The notes under the pieces were generated by a model, which was not told the origin of the DNA, ran no database searches, and worked only from the letters and a program-made list of their open reading frames with translations. Shown one piece after another: positions 19,101 to 27,854 of a stretch of DNA of 64,000 bases; position 1 is the first letter of the stretch; the number at the start of each line of letters is the position of its first letter. The position numbers and the translations under genes were made by a program. Source of the stretch: Bradyrhizobium yuanmingense (GTDB lineage Bacteria; Pseudomonadota; Alphaproteobacteria; Rhizobiales; Xanthobacteraceae). The DNA lies in the NCBI RefSeq assembly GCF_029167105.1, contig NZ_JARFML010000005.1:186001-250000 (forward strand). The letters run 5' to 3'.

Positions 19101-19706
19101 ATGACTCTCAGAATCTCGGGAAAGAGCATCAGCGTCGGCGAGGCGCTGCGCGGCCGCGTTGCCGAGCGCACCGACGAGGTGCTGCGCAAATATTTCGACG
19201 GCAATTATTCCGGCCACATCACGCTGAGCAAGGACGGCTTCGGCTTTCGCACCGATTGCGCCCTGCATCTCGATTCGGGAATCACGCTGGAAGCCGATTC
19301 GAACGCACCGGATGCCTATGCCAGTGCCGACCAGGCGCTGGTGATGATCGAGAAGCGGCTGCGGCGCTACAAGAACCGGCTCAAGGACCGCTCCGCGCGC
19401 AAGGCCCATGCCGCCTCCGAGGCGATGGCCGCGCTCGACGCCACCAGCTATGTGCTGGAAGCGCCCGGAGAGGGCGAAGAGGAAGTCGCCGGCTACAGCC
19501 CCGTCATCATCGCGGAGCAAACCACGTCGCTGAAGCGGCTCTCGGTCAGCGAAGCCGTCATGGAACTCGACCTCAGCGGGGCACCCTGCCTGGTATTCCA
19601 GCATGGCTCGTCCGGCCGGGTGAACATCATTTACCGCAGGGCGGACGGAAATGTGGGCTGGATCGACCCGCCGGGCGCCAAGGTGGACGGCCAGGCCGGT
19701 GGCTAG
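19101..19706 (+). CDS. hpf: Ribosome hibernation promoting factor, long form
   Basis: HPF dimerises 70S ribosomes into inactive 100S particles in resting cells. Residues 1-~100 are the S30AE domain (MTLRISGKSISVGEALRGRV, later ADQALVMIEKRLRRYKNRLK). A linker follows, then the C-terminal dimerisation domain: KRLSVSEAVMELDLSG, VFQHGSSGRVNIIYRRADGN, GWIDPP. At 201 residues it is the long form. The ATG at 19101 was chosen because the domain begins exactly there; a frame-open ATG at 19020 lacks homology. Confidence 0.93.
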   Translation: MTLRISGKSISVGEALRGRVAERTDEVLRKYFDGNYSGHITLSKDGFGFRTDCALHLDSGITLEADSNAPDAYASADQALVMIEKRLRRYKNRLKDRSARKAHAASEAMAALDATSYVLEAPGEGEEEVAGYSPVIIAEQTTSLKRLSVSEAVMELDLSGAPCLVFQHGSSGRVNIIYRRADGNVGWIDPPGAKVDGQAGG

Positions 19707-19867
19707 GCCCGTCAGCCGGCGCCCGTACCATCCCGTCCTTAACAATGACGGGGGCAAAGCTGCACGCGGGAGTTGGCACCGGGATTGCGTTGGAGTAGAA
19801 GCCCCCCACATCTGGGCCTGGCGGGGTTTCGGGCTAAGTCCCCCTCCTGCTTCATGTTATTGACGCC

Positions 19868-19894
19868 GGCCGGGCTTGGTCTATCAAGCCGGCC
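19868..19894. other. Hairpin in the hpf-ptsN spacer
   Basis: GGCCGGGCTTG (19868-19878) pairs with CAAGCCGGCC (19885-19894) around the loop GTCTAT, with one bulged G. No T run follows on either strand, so it is not a standard terminator. It lies about 40 bases before ptsN and could be an RNA-processing or attenuation structure. Confidence 0.5.
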
Positions 19895-19935
19895 AAATCG
19901 GAACCTGACGGTTTAATTCACCTCGGAAAGCTTCC

Positions 19936-20397
19936 ATGCCGATTACCGATCTGGTCGCACCCGAGGCGATTCTCCCGGCATTGAAAGTCAACAGCAAGAA
20001 GCAGGCCTTGCAGGAGCTTGCGGCCAAGGCCGCTGAGCTGACTGGGCAGAACGAGCGCGCGGTGTTCGAGGTGCTGCTGCAGCGGGAGAAGCTCGGCACC
20101 ACCGCGGTCGGCTATGGCGTCGCCATTCCGCACGGCAAGCTGCCCAAGCTGGAGAAGATCTTCGGCCTGTTCGCGCGGCTCGATCGTCCGATCGACTTCG
20201 AGGCAATGGACGGCCAGCCGGTCGATCTCGTCTTCCTGTTGCTCGCCCCCGAAGGCGCCGGCGCCGATCACCTCAAGGCGCTCGCCCGCATCGCCCGCCT
20301 GCTGCGCGACCAGGACATCGCCAAGAAGCTCCGCGCCTCGCGCGATGCGCAGGCGATCTATTCGGTGCTGGCGCTGCCGCCGGCAACGGCGGCGTAA
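19936..20397 (+). CDS. ptsN: PTS IIA-like nitrogen regulatory protein
   Basis: EIIA-Ntr is the last phosphoacceptor of the nitrogen phosphotransferase relay, which tunes potassium transport, nitrogen and carbon regulation. The 153-residue protein is a single PTS EIIA type-2 domain; the phosphorylated His66 lies in GVAIPHGKLPKL. It follows rpoN and hpf, the conserved arrangement that gave the protein its name. The start at 19936 has GGAAAGC upstream. Confidence 0.93.
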   Translation: MPITDLVAPEAILPALKVNSKKQALQELAAKAAELTGQNERAVFEVLLQREKLGTTAVGYGVAIPHGKLPKLEKIFGLFARLDRPIDFEAMDGQPVDLVFLLLAPEGAGADHLKALARIARLLRDQDIAKKLRASRDAQAIYSVLALPPATAA

Positions 20398-20727
20398 CCT
20401 TCCGTCCTTCGATCGTGTCTGGCACCTGATTGTGAGGGCAGCGTCCCGTCATGCCACCTTGATCTCAAAGGTAGAAGGTAGGACAATCTTCCCGCTTGAG
20501 ACGCACGGCACATTGGGCGGCGCCAACATCCGCTGAGAGCCGTTCGAAGCTGTGGACTGAGCGGACGTGACTGGGAATGGAATGACGCCGTTGCGCCTCG
20601 CGGCCACGGCGGGAGAACGGCCCTGGGAATCAGGCCTCGACCGGCCGATGCCCGCGGCAGGCGCGCGTGCGAAGGCGCCCGTGGTGCGCGGTGAGGCAAG
20701 ATTCGCCGTGCGTCAGGCGGTCAGTTC
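20398..20727. other. Gene-free stretch between ptsN and the O-antigen ligase gene
   Basis: This 330-base stretch separates core from surface-polysaccharide genes. The open frames in it encode only Arg/Pro/Ala-rich chance peptides. No repeat, tRNA or terminator is recognisable. It presumably contains the promoter of the gene at 20728. Confidence 0.5.
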
Positions 20728-22029
20728 ATGACCAGCCTGCACGATTCCGAGGAGGACGACAGCGCGATCTGGCAAGCGCCCGGCGTCGGCGTGGAAAAGC
20801 TCGCCAGAATCGTGATGCGCGGCTCGATCACCGTCAACGTGATCGCGTCGATGGGTGTCTTCAACCCCGCGCTGCTGCCCGCAGAATGGAGCTTCGTGCA
20901 ACAGGCCGTTGCGCTCCTGATGTGGGTCATCCTGATCTACGCCAGTGCCTTCGTGCGTCCCTGCCTGCGCGTGCAGCCCAATCCCGATTTCATCGCGCTG
21001 GTCGCATTCTACGCTCTCGCCGCTGTTTCCGTGCTCTGGAGCGGCCTCGCCACCGCGGCGATCATGAAGAGCGCGGCCCTCGTGATGACGACCTTCGGTG
21101 CGTACTGCCTCATCACGCGGATCGACATCGACGAGATCGTCGGAGCGACGGCGCTGGGGCTCTTCATCTTGGTCGCCGCCTCGGCCCTGTGTGCGGTTCT
21201 CGTGCCCGAGATCGGCGTCGATCAGAGCTGGATGCACAACGGCCAGTGGCAGGGAATCTACGAATCGAAGCAGACCCTCGGCTTCATCAGCGCCTATCTG
21301 ATGTTCTTTGCCTGCTATCAGAAGATGACAGGCCAGGGCTGGACGGTTTTTCTGCTGACGTTTCTCCTGGCATCGACATGCGTCATCGCCTCGGAATCCC
21401 GTGGTGCCGGTGCCGTTGCAATTGCCGCCGGTGCACTGCTTATGACCTCGCTATGGTCGATCCGCTGCATGAGGATTTACGCGGCGCTGCCGGTCGTCAT
21501 GTGCATCCTGGCTGCGCTCCTGATCCTGTATTTCTATGTCACGGGCTACGATTCCATCCATCTCGGCGAATCGACCATCAATCTGACCGAGCGAACCTTC
21601 ATCTGGCAGTACGCCATCAGCCATTTCGACGATGCGCCGCTGCTGGGCTTCGGCATCAACGGGTTCTGGACTCGCCCTGCGATTTACGACTATTTCAACC
21701 AGAACCACGGCTGGGTGCTGGACAATTATCATAGCGGCTACATCGCGGTGGCGATGGAAACGGGATTCCTGGGATACGTGCTGTTCGTGGCGAGCGTCTA
21801 TCTGTTCTCGGAAAAGGTCCTGTACCTGATCGCCACGCGGTCGATCGACCGTCGCCACTGCGCTCTCATCATCGGATTCGTCGTCCTCAGCTTTCAGTCG
21901 AATTTCACGGAGACGATGTTCCTTCGCTCGACGATGTTCACCTCGGTGCTGCTCGTCGCATTCTTCTTCGCGGTGTGCAGGCCGGTGTCGCAGCAAAGGC
22001 CTGCAGCAATGATGGGGCAGTCAGGATGA
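20728..22029 (+). CDS. O-antigen ligase/polymerase family protein (Wzy_C)
   Basis: A 433-residue integral membrane protein with about ten helices. The C-terminal half carries the Wzy_C signature: RTFIWQYAI, PLLGFGINGFW and NYHSGYIAVAMETGFLGYVLF, with the periplasmic His that is common to WaaL/Wzy/ExoQ proteins. It would polymerise or ligate surface polysaccharide in the periplasm. The stop overlaps the start of the GH5 gene by ATGA, so the two products probably act on the same glycan. Which polysaccharide is unknown; no other glycosyltransferase is close by. Confidence 0.87.
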   Translation: MTSLHDSEEDDSAIWQAPGVGVEKLARIVMRGSITVNVIASMGVFNPALLPAEWSFVQQAVALLMWVILIYASAFVRPCLRVQPNPDFIALVAFYALAAVSVLWSGLATAAIMKSAALVMTTFGAYCLITRIDIDEIVGATALGLFILVAASALCAVLVPEIGVDQSWMHNGQWQGIYESKQTLGFISAYLMFFACYQKMTGQGWTVFLLTFLLASTCVIASESRGAGAVAIAAGALLMTSLWSIRCMRIYAALPVVMCILAALLILYFYVTGYDSIHLGESTINLTERTFIWQYAISHFDDAPLLGFGINGFWTRPAIYDYFNQNHGWVLDNYHSGYIAVAMETGFLGYVLFVASVYLFSEKVLYLIATRSIDRRHCALIIGFVVLSFQSNFTETMFLRSTMFTSVLLVAFFFAVCRPVSQQRPAAMMGQSG

Positions 22030-23045
22030 ATGCCATCTGCGTCCGCTGGGCTGTAACTCTCGGTCTCGCATTGACGCTCTCCGTGCTTGCAATCTGCTCC
22101 CCGGCAGTGGCAGCCGGACAGGCCGCGTCCGCTCCCCCAAAATTGGGACGCGGCATCAACATCCTCGGCTATGACGGCATTTGGGAGGGAGGCCGGAACG
22201 CGCCATTTCGTCTCGACAACCTCACCGCGATCAGGCGCGCCGGGTTCTCGCACGTCCGGATCAATTTCTTCGGCTTCAAGTTCATGGACCCGGAGAATGC
22301 GCTGGATGAGATCGTCTTGAGGCGGCTCGATGCCGTGATCGAGGAGGTGCTCGCCCGAAATCTCATCCCCATCCTGGACGAGCACGATACCCATATCTGT
22401 CAACGCGACGTCTCCGAGTGCGCCGGGAAGCTGAAAGCGTTCTGGACGCAAATCGCCGCGCGCTATGCCGGAAAATATCCGAGGCTCGTCTTCGAGGTGC
22501 TCAATGAGCCGGGCGGGCAGATGACGTCCGCCGCCTGGAACGCCCTTCTGAACGAATGTCTCGGCATCATCCGCGCCACCAACCCCCGGCGGACGGTGAT
22601 CGCCGCGGTTCTCAACGTCGACGAGATGCCCGTCGAGGACCTGGTCCTGCCGTCAGATGACCGAAGCATCATCGTCACGTTTCACTATTACGCGCCGATC
22701 CGCTTCACCCATCAGGGCGCACCGTGGTCGCCGACGTTCTCGCAAATAGGCCCGCTTGATTGGGGCACGCCGGAGGACGAACGGAAGGCGCGCGCCGATT
22801 TCGACAAGATCCGGTCCTGGTCCGAACGGGAAAAGCGTCCGATCTATCTCGGCGAGTTCGGCGTGTACGAGGCCGCGCCAGCGGAAGCACGGACGAGGTA
22901 TCTGTCGTTCGTGGCGCGAAGCGCGGAGCGGCTCGGCTGGGCCTGGGCCTATTGGCAATTCGACCACGATTTCGCAGCCTTCGACAGCGCGCGTCAAAGC
23001 TGGAAGCCGGAGATCATTCGGGCGCTGATCCCGGCGGCGCGTTGA
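22026..23045 (+). CDS. Secreted glycoside hydrolase family 5 protein
   Basis: A 339-residue cellulase-fold (GH5) enzyme with an N-terminal signal peptide (WAVTLGLALTLSVLAICSPAVA). The TIM-barrel shows GRGINILGYDGIWEGG, HVRINFFGF, the acid/base Glu in FEVLNEPGG, IIVTFHYYAP, and the nucleophile Glu in YLGEFGVYE; AWAYWQFDHDF provides the conserved Trp of the last strand. It should hydrolyse a beta-glucan or related glycan in the periplasm or outside. Translation is coupled to the ligase gene through an ATGA overlap, which points to editing or release of the same polymer. Confidence 0.9.
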   Translation: MNAICVRWAVTLGLALTLSVLAICSPAVAAGQAASAPPKLGRGINILGYDGIWEGGRNAPFRLDNLTAIRRAGFSHVRINFFGFKFMDPENALDEIVLRRLDAVIEEVLARNLIPILDEHDTHICQRDVSECAGKLKAFWTQIAARYAGKYPRLVFEVLNEPGGQMTSAAWNALLNECLGIIRATNPRRTVIAAVLNVDEMPVEDLVLPSDDRSIIVTFHYYAPIRFTHQGAPWSPTFSQIGPLDWGTPEDERKARADFDKIRSWSEREKRPIYLGEFGVYEAAPAEARTRYLSFVARSAERLGWAWAYWQFDHDFAAFDSARQSWKPEIIRALIPAAR

Positions 23046-23274
23046 GGCGGGGGCGTGACCTGAACTCAGCCGCGCCGGCGTGAAGCCATCCGACGATCGG
23101 ATAGTTCAGCCTGGAGCGCCGTCATCAAGCCTGAGGCGCCGTGTTGCGGCGCGTTGTGTTCAAACAGTACCGAATTACCAAATGTGTTGGAGTGTTGCTG
23201 CCCGAATACAGCGTGCGGAAGCCGGCCAATGTACCTTGCCGGAGATTTCTATGCTGATTTGCTTTGGGTGATGA

Positions 23275-24114
23275 ATGAAACGACTGCTGCTGGCGACGTC
23301 GGCTCTGATTATCGCAGGCTCTGCTCAAGGTGCCGATCTGGGAGGTCGTCCCTACACGAAAGCGCCGGTTGCGGCGGCCGCGCCTTTCAGTTGGACCGGC
23401 TGCTATATCGGGGGTCACGTCGGCGGCGGTGCGAGCCGAACGGGCTTCACGGATCCCGGCATCGGAACGGGGGCGGTCATCGCGCCTGCAATGACCATAG
23501 GCAATGTGCCTGGTGATCGCATTGGGGTAAACGGAGACGTCGGAGTTGTCGGAGGCATTCAGGCTGGTTGCGACTACCAATTTGCCAGCAACTGGGTGAT
23601 CGGGATTGCCGGCGATTTCACGGCCACCGATCTTCACGGCACCGCCAACGATCCCTTCTTTGCCGGAAAGGCCGGTGCGCCCGCCACTCTGTCGAGCCGC
23701 ACCGACTGGGTCGCCAGCGTCACGGGTCGAATCGGCTACACATGGGATCGCTTCCTCGTTTATGGCAAGGGCGGCGTCGGGTTTGCGCATGACCGGTACA
23801 ATCTGAACAATTTCGCAACGATTGGCGGCTTCGCTTGTCCTGGTGTGGGATTCCTCGTTTTTGAGCCGTGTAATTCCAGCGCCAGCACCGATCGTGTCGG
23901 CTGGGTGGCAGGTGCCGGTGTCGAGTGGGCCTTCGCCCCGAACTGGTCGGCCTTGATCGAGTACACTCACTACGGCTTCGACAGCAAGCGCGTGGGGTTC
24001 ACCAATCCAGTCGCCGCCACCACCGCGTTGATCGATATTCGTCAGGACATCGATATCGTGAAGGTAGGCATCAATTATCGGTTCGGCGGGTCACCCGTCG
24101 TCGCGAAGTACTGA
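23275..24114 (+). CDS. Outer-membrane beta-barrel protein (Omp25/porin-like)
   Basis: A 279-residue outer-membrane barrel of the rhizobial Omp25/31 type. The signal peptide is MKRLLLATSALIIAGSAQGA. After a Pro/Ala linker, FSWTGCYIGGHVGGG is the conserved first strand. Alternating aromatic/hydrophobic strands follow (DWVASVTGRIGYTWDRFLVY, VGWVAGAGVEWAFAPNWSAL), and the last strand is VKVGINYRFGG. Four Cys (in CYIG, GCDYQ, FACPG and EPCNSS) are unusual for the family and might form disulfides. Confidence 0.88.
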   Translation: MKRLLLATSALIIAGSAQGADLGGRPYTKAPVAAAAPFSWTGCYIGGHVGGGASRTGFTDPGIGTGAVIAPAMTIGNVPGDRIGVNGDVGVVGGIQAGCDYQFASNWVIGIAGDFTATDLHGTANDPFFAGKAGAPATLSSRTDWVASVTGRIGYTWDRFLVYGKGGVGFAHDRYNLNNFATIGGFACPGVGFLVFEPCNSSASTDRVGWVAGAGVEWAFAPNWSALIEYTHYGFDSKRVGFTNPVAATTALIDIRQDIDIVKVGINYRFGGSPVVAKY

Positions 24115-24150
24115 TTGATCGCTTAAGCAGACAAAGGGAGCGGCCGGGGC

Positions 24151-24777
24151 TCAACCTCGCGCCGCTTCCATGCGATTCACGATCCGCTGCCCGATCGGGC
24201 TCTTCAACCAGGCCTGGAAACCGGGCCGGTCCCAGATCATCCGACGCAATACCAGAAGCGATCCATCCGTATGCGATCGCACCGGTTTTTCGGGTTCGGG
24301 CTCGAGCGTCCATCCGAGCTTCGACAGATATTGAATGGTCGTCTGATTGCGCTCCAGCACGAACGCGCGGATGCGGCTCAGCTTGAGATCGTCGAACACG
24401 AACCTGAGCAGCGGAATGAAGGTGTTCACCGTCGCTCCGGCATTGCGGTGTTCCTTTTCTCCGATCACGGCGCTGACGAGCGCCTCGCTCGCCGCCGCGT
24501 TGATGTCGAGGCGGATGAAGCCGACATGGATGCGGCTGCCGCGCTCGAATATCCCGAGCAGGAGCCGTTCGCGCTGATCGAAGGATTTGATGTAGTCGGC
24601 GATCTCCGCCTTGGTCATCGCGCGCGGTGACGTGTTGAGGACATGCACCGTCCAGGGATCGGACAACCAGTCCGCCCAGCGCTGCGAGGCGTCATCGCGC
24701 TTGATGGTGCGCAGAAAATAGCGCCCGGCCGGAAACCACAATTGCTGCTTGGGCAGACGTTCGACTTTCGGCGGCAT
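24151..24777 (-). CDS. GNAT-family N-acetyltransferase
   Basis: A 208-residue acyltransferase of the RimJ/RimL-like GNAT group. YFLRTIKRDDASQRWADWL forms the N-terminal strand, VGFIRLDINAAASEALVSAVIGEKEHRNAGA the central sheet and acetyl-CoA loop region, and RIRAFVLERNQTTIQYLSKLG the conserved late helix with Asn. The substrate is unknown. It is convergent with the outer-membrane protein gene. Confidence 0.8.
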   Translation of the reverse strand: MPPKVERLPKQQLWFPAGRYFLRTIKRDDASQRWADWLSDPWTVHVLNTSPRAMTKAEIADYIKSFDQRERLLLGIFERGSRIHVGFIRLDINAAASEALVSAVIGEKEHRNAGATVNTFIPLLRFVFDDLKLSRIRAFVLERNQTTIQYLSKLGWTLEPEPEKPVRSHTDGSLLVLRRMIWDRPGFQAWLKSPIGQRIVNRMEAARG

Positions 24778-24873
24778 GCCGCATCTAAGCAGTTTCGAGT
24801 CGGACGATCAATTTGGATGGCGCAACGTGCAGGTCTCGAGCGGCGACGTCGTCGTGAGCGCCGCTTCCGCGCT

Positions 24874-25557
24874 TCAGCAGATCGTCGGCAGCAGGCGCCG
24901 GACTTCGTCGAGCAGTTCGGGAACCGCCCTCTTGTCACCCGCGAGGTGCTTGAGCAGCGCGCTCTGGAACAGACCGTCAAACAGCGCGTAGAGCGCGCCT
25001 GGCGACGACGCCGGCCGCTTGCCGCCGAGCTCGGCATAGCGCGAGGCAATGCGCCAGATCATCGCTTCCAGGCTCTTGTCGATCTCGAGGACATCCTTGC
25101 GAAACGCCGCCTCGAACATCGCCTGCGAACGCAAATCGTACCAAAGCCGGTGCATGCGGGCTTCGTTCTGCAGCGTTGCTGCGAGCTTGGCGAGGAAGCC
25201 CTCCGTCAATTCGTCGCGGCTCGTCGCTGTCGCGACGACCTCGTCATAGCGCGTCACGCACTTGGCCTTGTAGTGGCGAACGCAGCAGCAGATCAGGTCG
25301 AGCTTGTCGCTGAAATAATAGTGGAACACGCCGTGCGTGAACGCCGAGTTCTGCGCGATCTCTCGCAGGCTGGTCCGGGCGAAGCCGAGCTCTCCAAGCG
25401 TTTCGAGCGCGGCCTCGGCAAGCTCGATGCGTCGCGCGTTGAACTTGTCGTCCCGCACGATCTCCGCCACGGCCTCTCGCTTCGCCGCCCCTGTCGCTTG
25501 CCGCGCCATCGTCGCGCTGTCTCCCGTCTCTTGGTCACCGATCACGTCGTCGGTCAT
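24874..25557 (-). CDS. TetR/AcrR-family transcriptional regulator
   Basis: A 227-residue regulator. The helix-turn-helix spans LGFARTSLREIAQNSAFTHG and VFHYYFSDKLDLI, about residues 58-85, and the C-terminal ligand domain follows. It is divergent from the SDR gene at 25825. The gap holds two identical TTGACA-N2-TGTCAA palindromes 20-60 bases before its ATG, so it most likely represses itself and the SDR/saccharopine-dehydrogenase-like/acyl-CoA-synthetase operon. The start at 25557 has GAGG about ten bases upstream; ATG at 25509 is possible. Confidence 0.88.
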   Translation of the reverse strand: MTDDVIGDQETGDSATMARQATGAAKREAVAEIVRDDKFNARRIELAEAALETLGELGFARTSLREIAQNSAFTHGVFHYYFSDKLDLICCCVRHYKAKCVTRYDEVVATATSRDELTEGFLAKLAATLQNEARMHRLWYDLRSQAMFEAAFRKDVLEIDKSLEAMIWRIASRYAELGGKRPASSPGALYALFDGLFQSALLKHLAGDKRAVPELLDEVRRLLPTIC

Positions 25558-25576
25558 CGTCTACAGACCATCCTCT

Positions 25577-25613
25577 TTGACAACTGTCAAATTTTTTCCT
25601 TGACAACTGTCAA
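25577..25613. promoter_or_regulatory. Two tandem TetR-type operators
   Basis: The 14-base sequence TTGACAACTGTCAA occurs at 25577-25590 and again at 25600-25613. Each is an inverted repeat TTGACA-AC-TGTCAA, and their centres are 23 bases apart. A weaker third copy, TTGGACAGTCGTCAA, lies at 25644-25658. They sit in the divergent gap between the TetR gene and the SDR operon, which is where such a regulator would bind. Confidence 0.75.
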
Positions 25614-25824
25614 GTTCCGGGAGGAGTGTGCGCGCCAAGAAATTTGGACAGTCGTCAAGACGTCAGCAAATGGAGGAAATGCACCCACCGGCGCCGCGCC
25701 GCCGGAACGGACTCGCATGCCGTTGCGCATGCCGCGCCGGCACCGTGCTGCCAACGCAGCACGCACCGATCATCAGCGAACAGATCAGTCCAACAGATCA
25801 GTCCAAGCAAAGGGAGGACGTGCG

Positions 25825-26628
25825 ATGAGTGAGAAGAGTCTTGATGGCCGCAAAGCCCTGGTCACCGGCGGAGCCCGCGGGATAGGAGCCGCTATTGCAG
25901 AAGCATTGGCGCACTCCGGTGCGGCGGTCATGATCGGCGACATTCTCGATGACGTCGGCAAGGACAGCGCCGGCCAGATCGCCAGGCTCGGTGCGAAGAC
26001 CGGCTTCGTGCATCTCGACGTCACCGACGATGCGCAGTGGGAGAAAGCGACTGCTGCGACGATAGCCACCCTCGGCGGCTACGACATCCTCGTCAACAAT
26101 GCCGGCATCGAGATCACGTCGCTGGTCAGCGAGATCAGGGCCGAGGATGCCCGGCGGATGTGCGACGTCAACATCGTCGGCACCGTGCTCGGCATGAAGC
26201 ACGCCTTCCGCGCGATGCGGCCGGGCGGAGCGGCGGGCAAAGGCGGCGCGATCGTCAACATCGCTTCCGTCGCGGCGACGATCGCCTTCCCGAGCATCGC
26301 GGTCTATTCCGGCACGAAATCCGCGGTCGATCGCATGACACGGGTCGCTGCGATGGAGGCCGGCAAGCTCGGCTATGGCGTGCGCGTCAACTGCATCTAT
26401 CCCGGCTTGATCCCGACCGACATGGGCCTGCAGCTGGCCAACGACATCGTCAAGATCGGTCTCGCGCCCGACGTCAACGCCGCAGTCGCCTCGGTGGTGG
26501 AGCAGACGCCTCTCGGCAAGCTCGCGGAGGTCGGCGACATCGCCAATGCTGCGGTGTTCCTGTGCTCGAACGAAGCGCGCTTCATCACCGGCATCGGACT
26601 GCCGGTCGATGGCGGCATGGGAATGTGA
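25825..26628 (+). CDS. SDR-family oxidoreductase
   Basis: A 267-residue classical short-chain dehydrogenase. TGGARGIGAA is the cofactor motif, DILVNNAG follows, and the catalytic Ser and Tyr-x3-Lys are in IVNIASVA and VYSGTKSAV; FITGIGLPVDGGMGM is the typical end. An Asp after the second strand (IGDILDD) favours NAD. AGGGAGG precedes the ATG. It is first in a three-gene operon with a saccharopine-dehydrogenase-like protein and an acyl-CoA synthetase, suggesting oxidation of a hydroxyl group during breakdown of an unknown compound. Confidence 0.88.
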   Translation: MSEKSLDGRKALVTGGARGIGAAIAEALAHSGAAVMIGDILDDVGKDSAGQIARLGAKTGFVHLDVTDDAQWEKATAATIATLGGYDILVNNAGIEITSLVSEIRAEDARRMCDVNIVGTVLGMKHAFRAMRPGGAAGKGGAIVNIASVAATIAFPSIAVYSGTKSAVDRMTRVAAMEAGKLGYGVRVNCIYPGLIPTDMGLQLANDIVKIGLAPDVNAAVASVVEQTPLGKLAEVGDIANAAVFLCSNEARFITGIGLPVDGGMGM

Positions 26629-26666
26629 GCTGCAAACCCGACAACGAACATTTCGGAGGAACGAGA

Positions 26667-27797
26667 ATGAGCGCGAAGAAGCCCGTCATCGTCTATGGCG
26701 CGTCCGGCTACACCGGCCGGCTGGTCTGCGAATACTTACGCGAGTACAACATCCCCTTCATCGCCGCAGGGCGCAGCGCGGAGAAACTCAACGCCGCAAT
26801 GAAAGCGAACGTGGCCGGTATCGAGACCGCCGACTACGAGGTGGTGGAAGTGCCGCACACCGTGAGCGCACTGACGGAGTTGTTCAACGGCGCCTCGGTG
26901 GTGCTCAACACCGTGGGCCCCTTCGCCCGGTTCGGTGCCGAGGTGGTGCAGGCCTGCTGGGCGTCCCGATGCCACTACACCGACACCACCGGCGAGCAGG
27001 ACTGGCTGATCACGCTCGAGCAGGAATGGGGCACGAAGTTCGCCAATGCCGGCCTGCTGCTCGCGCCGGGCATCGCGCAGATGTACACCACCGGCGAGAT
27101 CGCCGCGCAGCTGTGCCTGGAGACGCCCGGCCTCGACACGCTCGATATCGCCGTGTTCTGGGGCGGCAGCCCGACCATCGCCTCGACGCAGACCATCCTG
27201 GTCAACGCCGCGATGGCCAAGGCCTACTATCTGGAGCAGAACAAGTATGTCGAGCATCAGGTGGATGCCGGTCTCTACAACCTCGCCATCCCCGGCCAGC
27301 ATGAGCTCGCACTGGCGCTGCCCTGGGGCGGCACCTCGCATCCGGTGTGGTTCAAGCGCGATCCGCGCGTCGCCAACGTGAAGGTGCTGGGCGGCGTGTT
27401 CAACCGCGCGCTGATGCTGGGCGTGCCGCAGATCGTCGCGGCTGCGCTGGACGCGACCAAGGACATGAACCCCGACGACCGCTACGCCGCATTGGCGCAG
27501 ACCGCCGCCGGCGTGATGAACACCATGCCGCCGCGCGAGAACCCGCGCGTCAACAAGTCGCTGGATTCGGTGCATGCCTCTGGCCCGCTCGGGCGCGCGC
27601 ACTGCGTCATCAACGGCAACAGCAATTACAAGCAGACCGGCTTGCTGCAGGCCTATGCCGCGGCGCACCTGCTGCAGCAGCCGCCCAAGCGCGTGGGTTT
27701 CGCCTCCGGTTGCCAGGCGTTCGGTCACCACGAGCTGCTCGGCCAGCTGCGCAGTTTCGGGCTCGTCAGCAGACCGATCCTCACCGTGCACGACTGA
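26667..27797 (+). CDS. Saccharopine-dehydrogenase-like NAD(P)-binding protein
   Basis: A 376-residue protein with the N-terminal Rossmann domain of the saccharopine dehydrogenase/trans-acting enoyl reductase group: IVYGASGYTGRLVCEYL at the start, then FNGASVVLNTVGPFARFG and HYTDTTGEQDW. The C-terminal half has no motif I can assign. It is unlikely to work in lysine metabolism; the family includes enoyl reductases acting on lipid or terpenoid substrates. GGAGGAACGAGA precedes the ATG. It lies 38 bases after the SDR gene in the same operon. Confidence 0.78.
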   Translation: MSAKKPVIVYGASGYTGRLVCEYLREYNIPFIAAGRSAEKLNAAMKANVAGIETADYEVVEVPHTVSALTELFNGASVVLNTVGPFARFGAEVVQACWASRCHYTDTTGEQDWLITLEQEWGTKFANAGLLLAPGIAQMYTTGEIAAQLCLETPGLDTLDIAVFWGGSPTIASTQTILVNAAMAKAYYLEQNKYVEHQVDAGLYNLAIPGQHELALALPWGGTSHPVWFKRDPRVANVKVLGGVFNRALMLGVPQIVAAALDATKDMNPDDRYAALAQTAAGVMNTMPPRENPRVNKSLDSVHASGPLGRAHCVINGNSNYKQTGLLQAYAAAHLLQQPPKRVGFASGCQAFGHHELLGQLRSFGLVSRPILTVHD

Positions 27798-27854
27798 GCA
27801 AGATCGCGGGTGGCGCGGTCGCGTGCCACCCGCCAGCCGTTTCGGGGATTGGCC

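Noticed and set aside
20358..20699. Minus-strand frame of 113 codons in the ptsN downstream gap
   Set aside because: Pro/Arg/Ala-rich composition and no family resemblance; overlaps ptsN.
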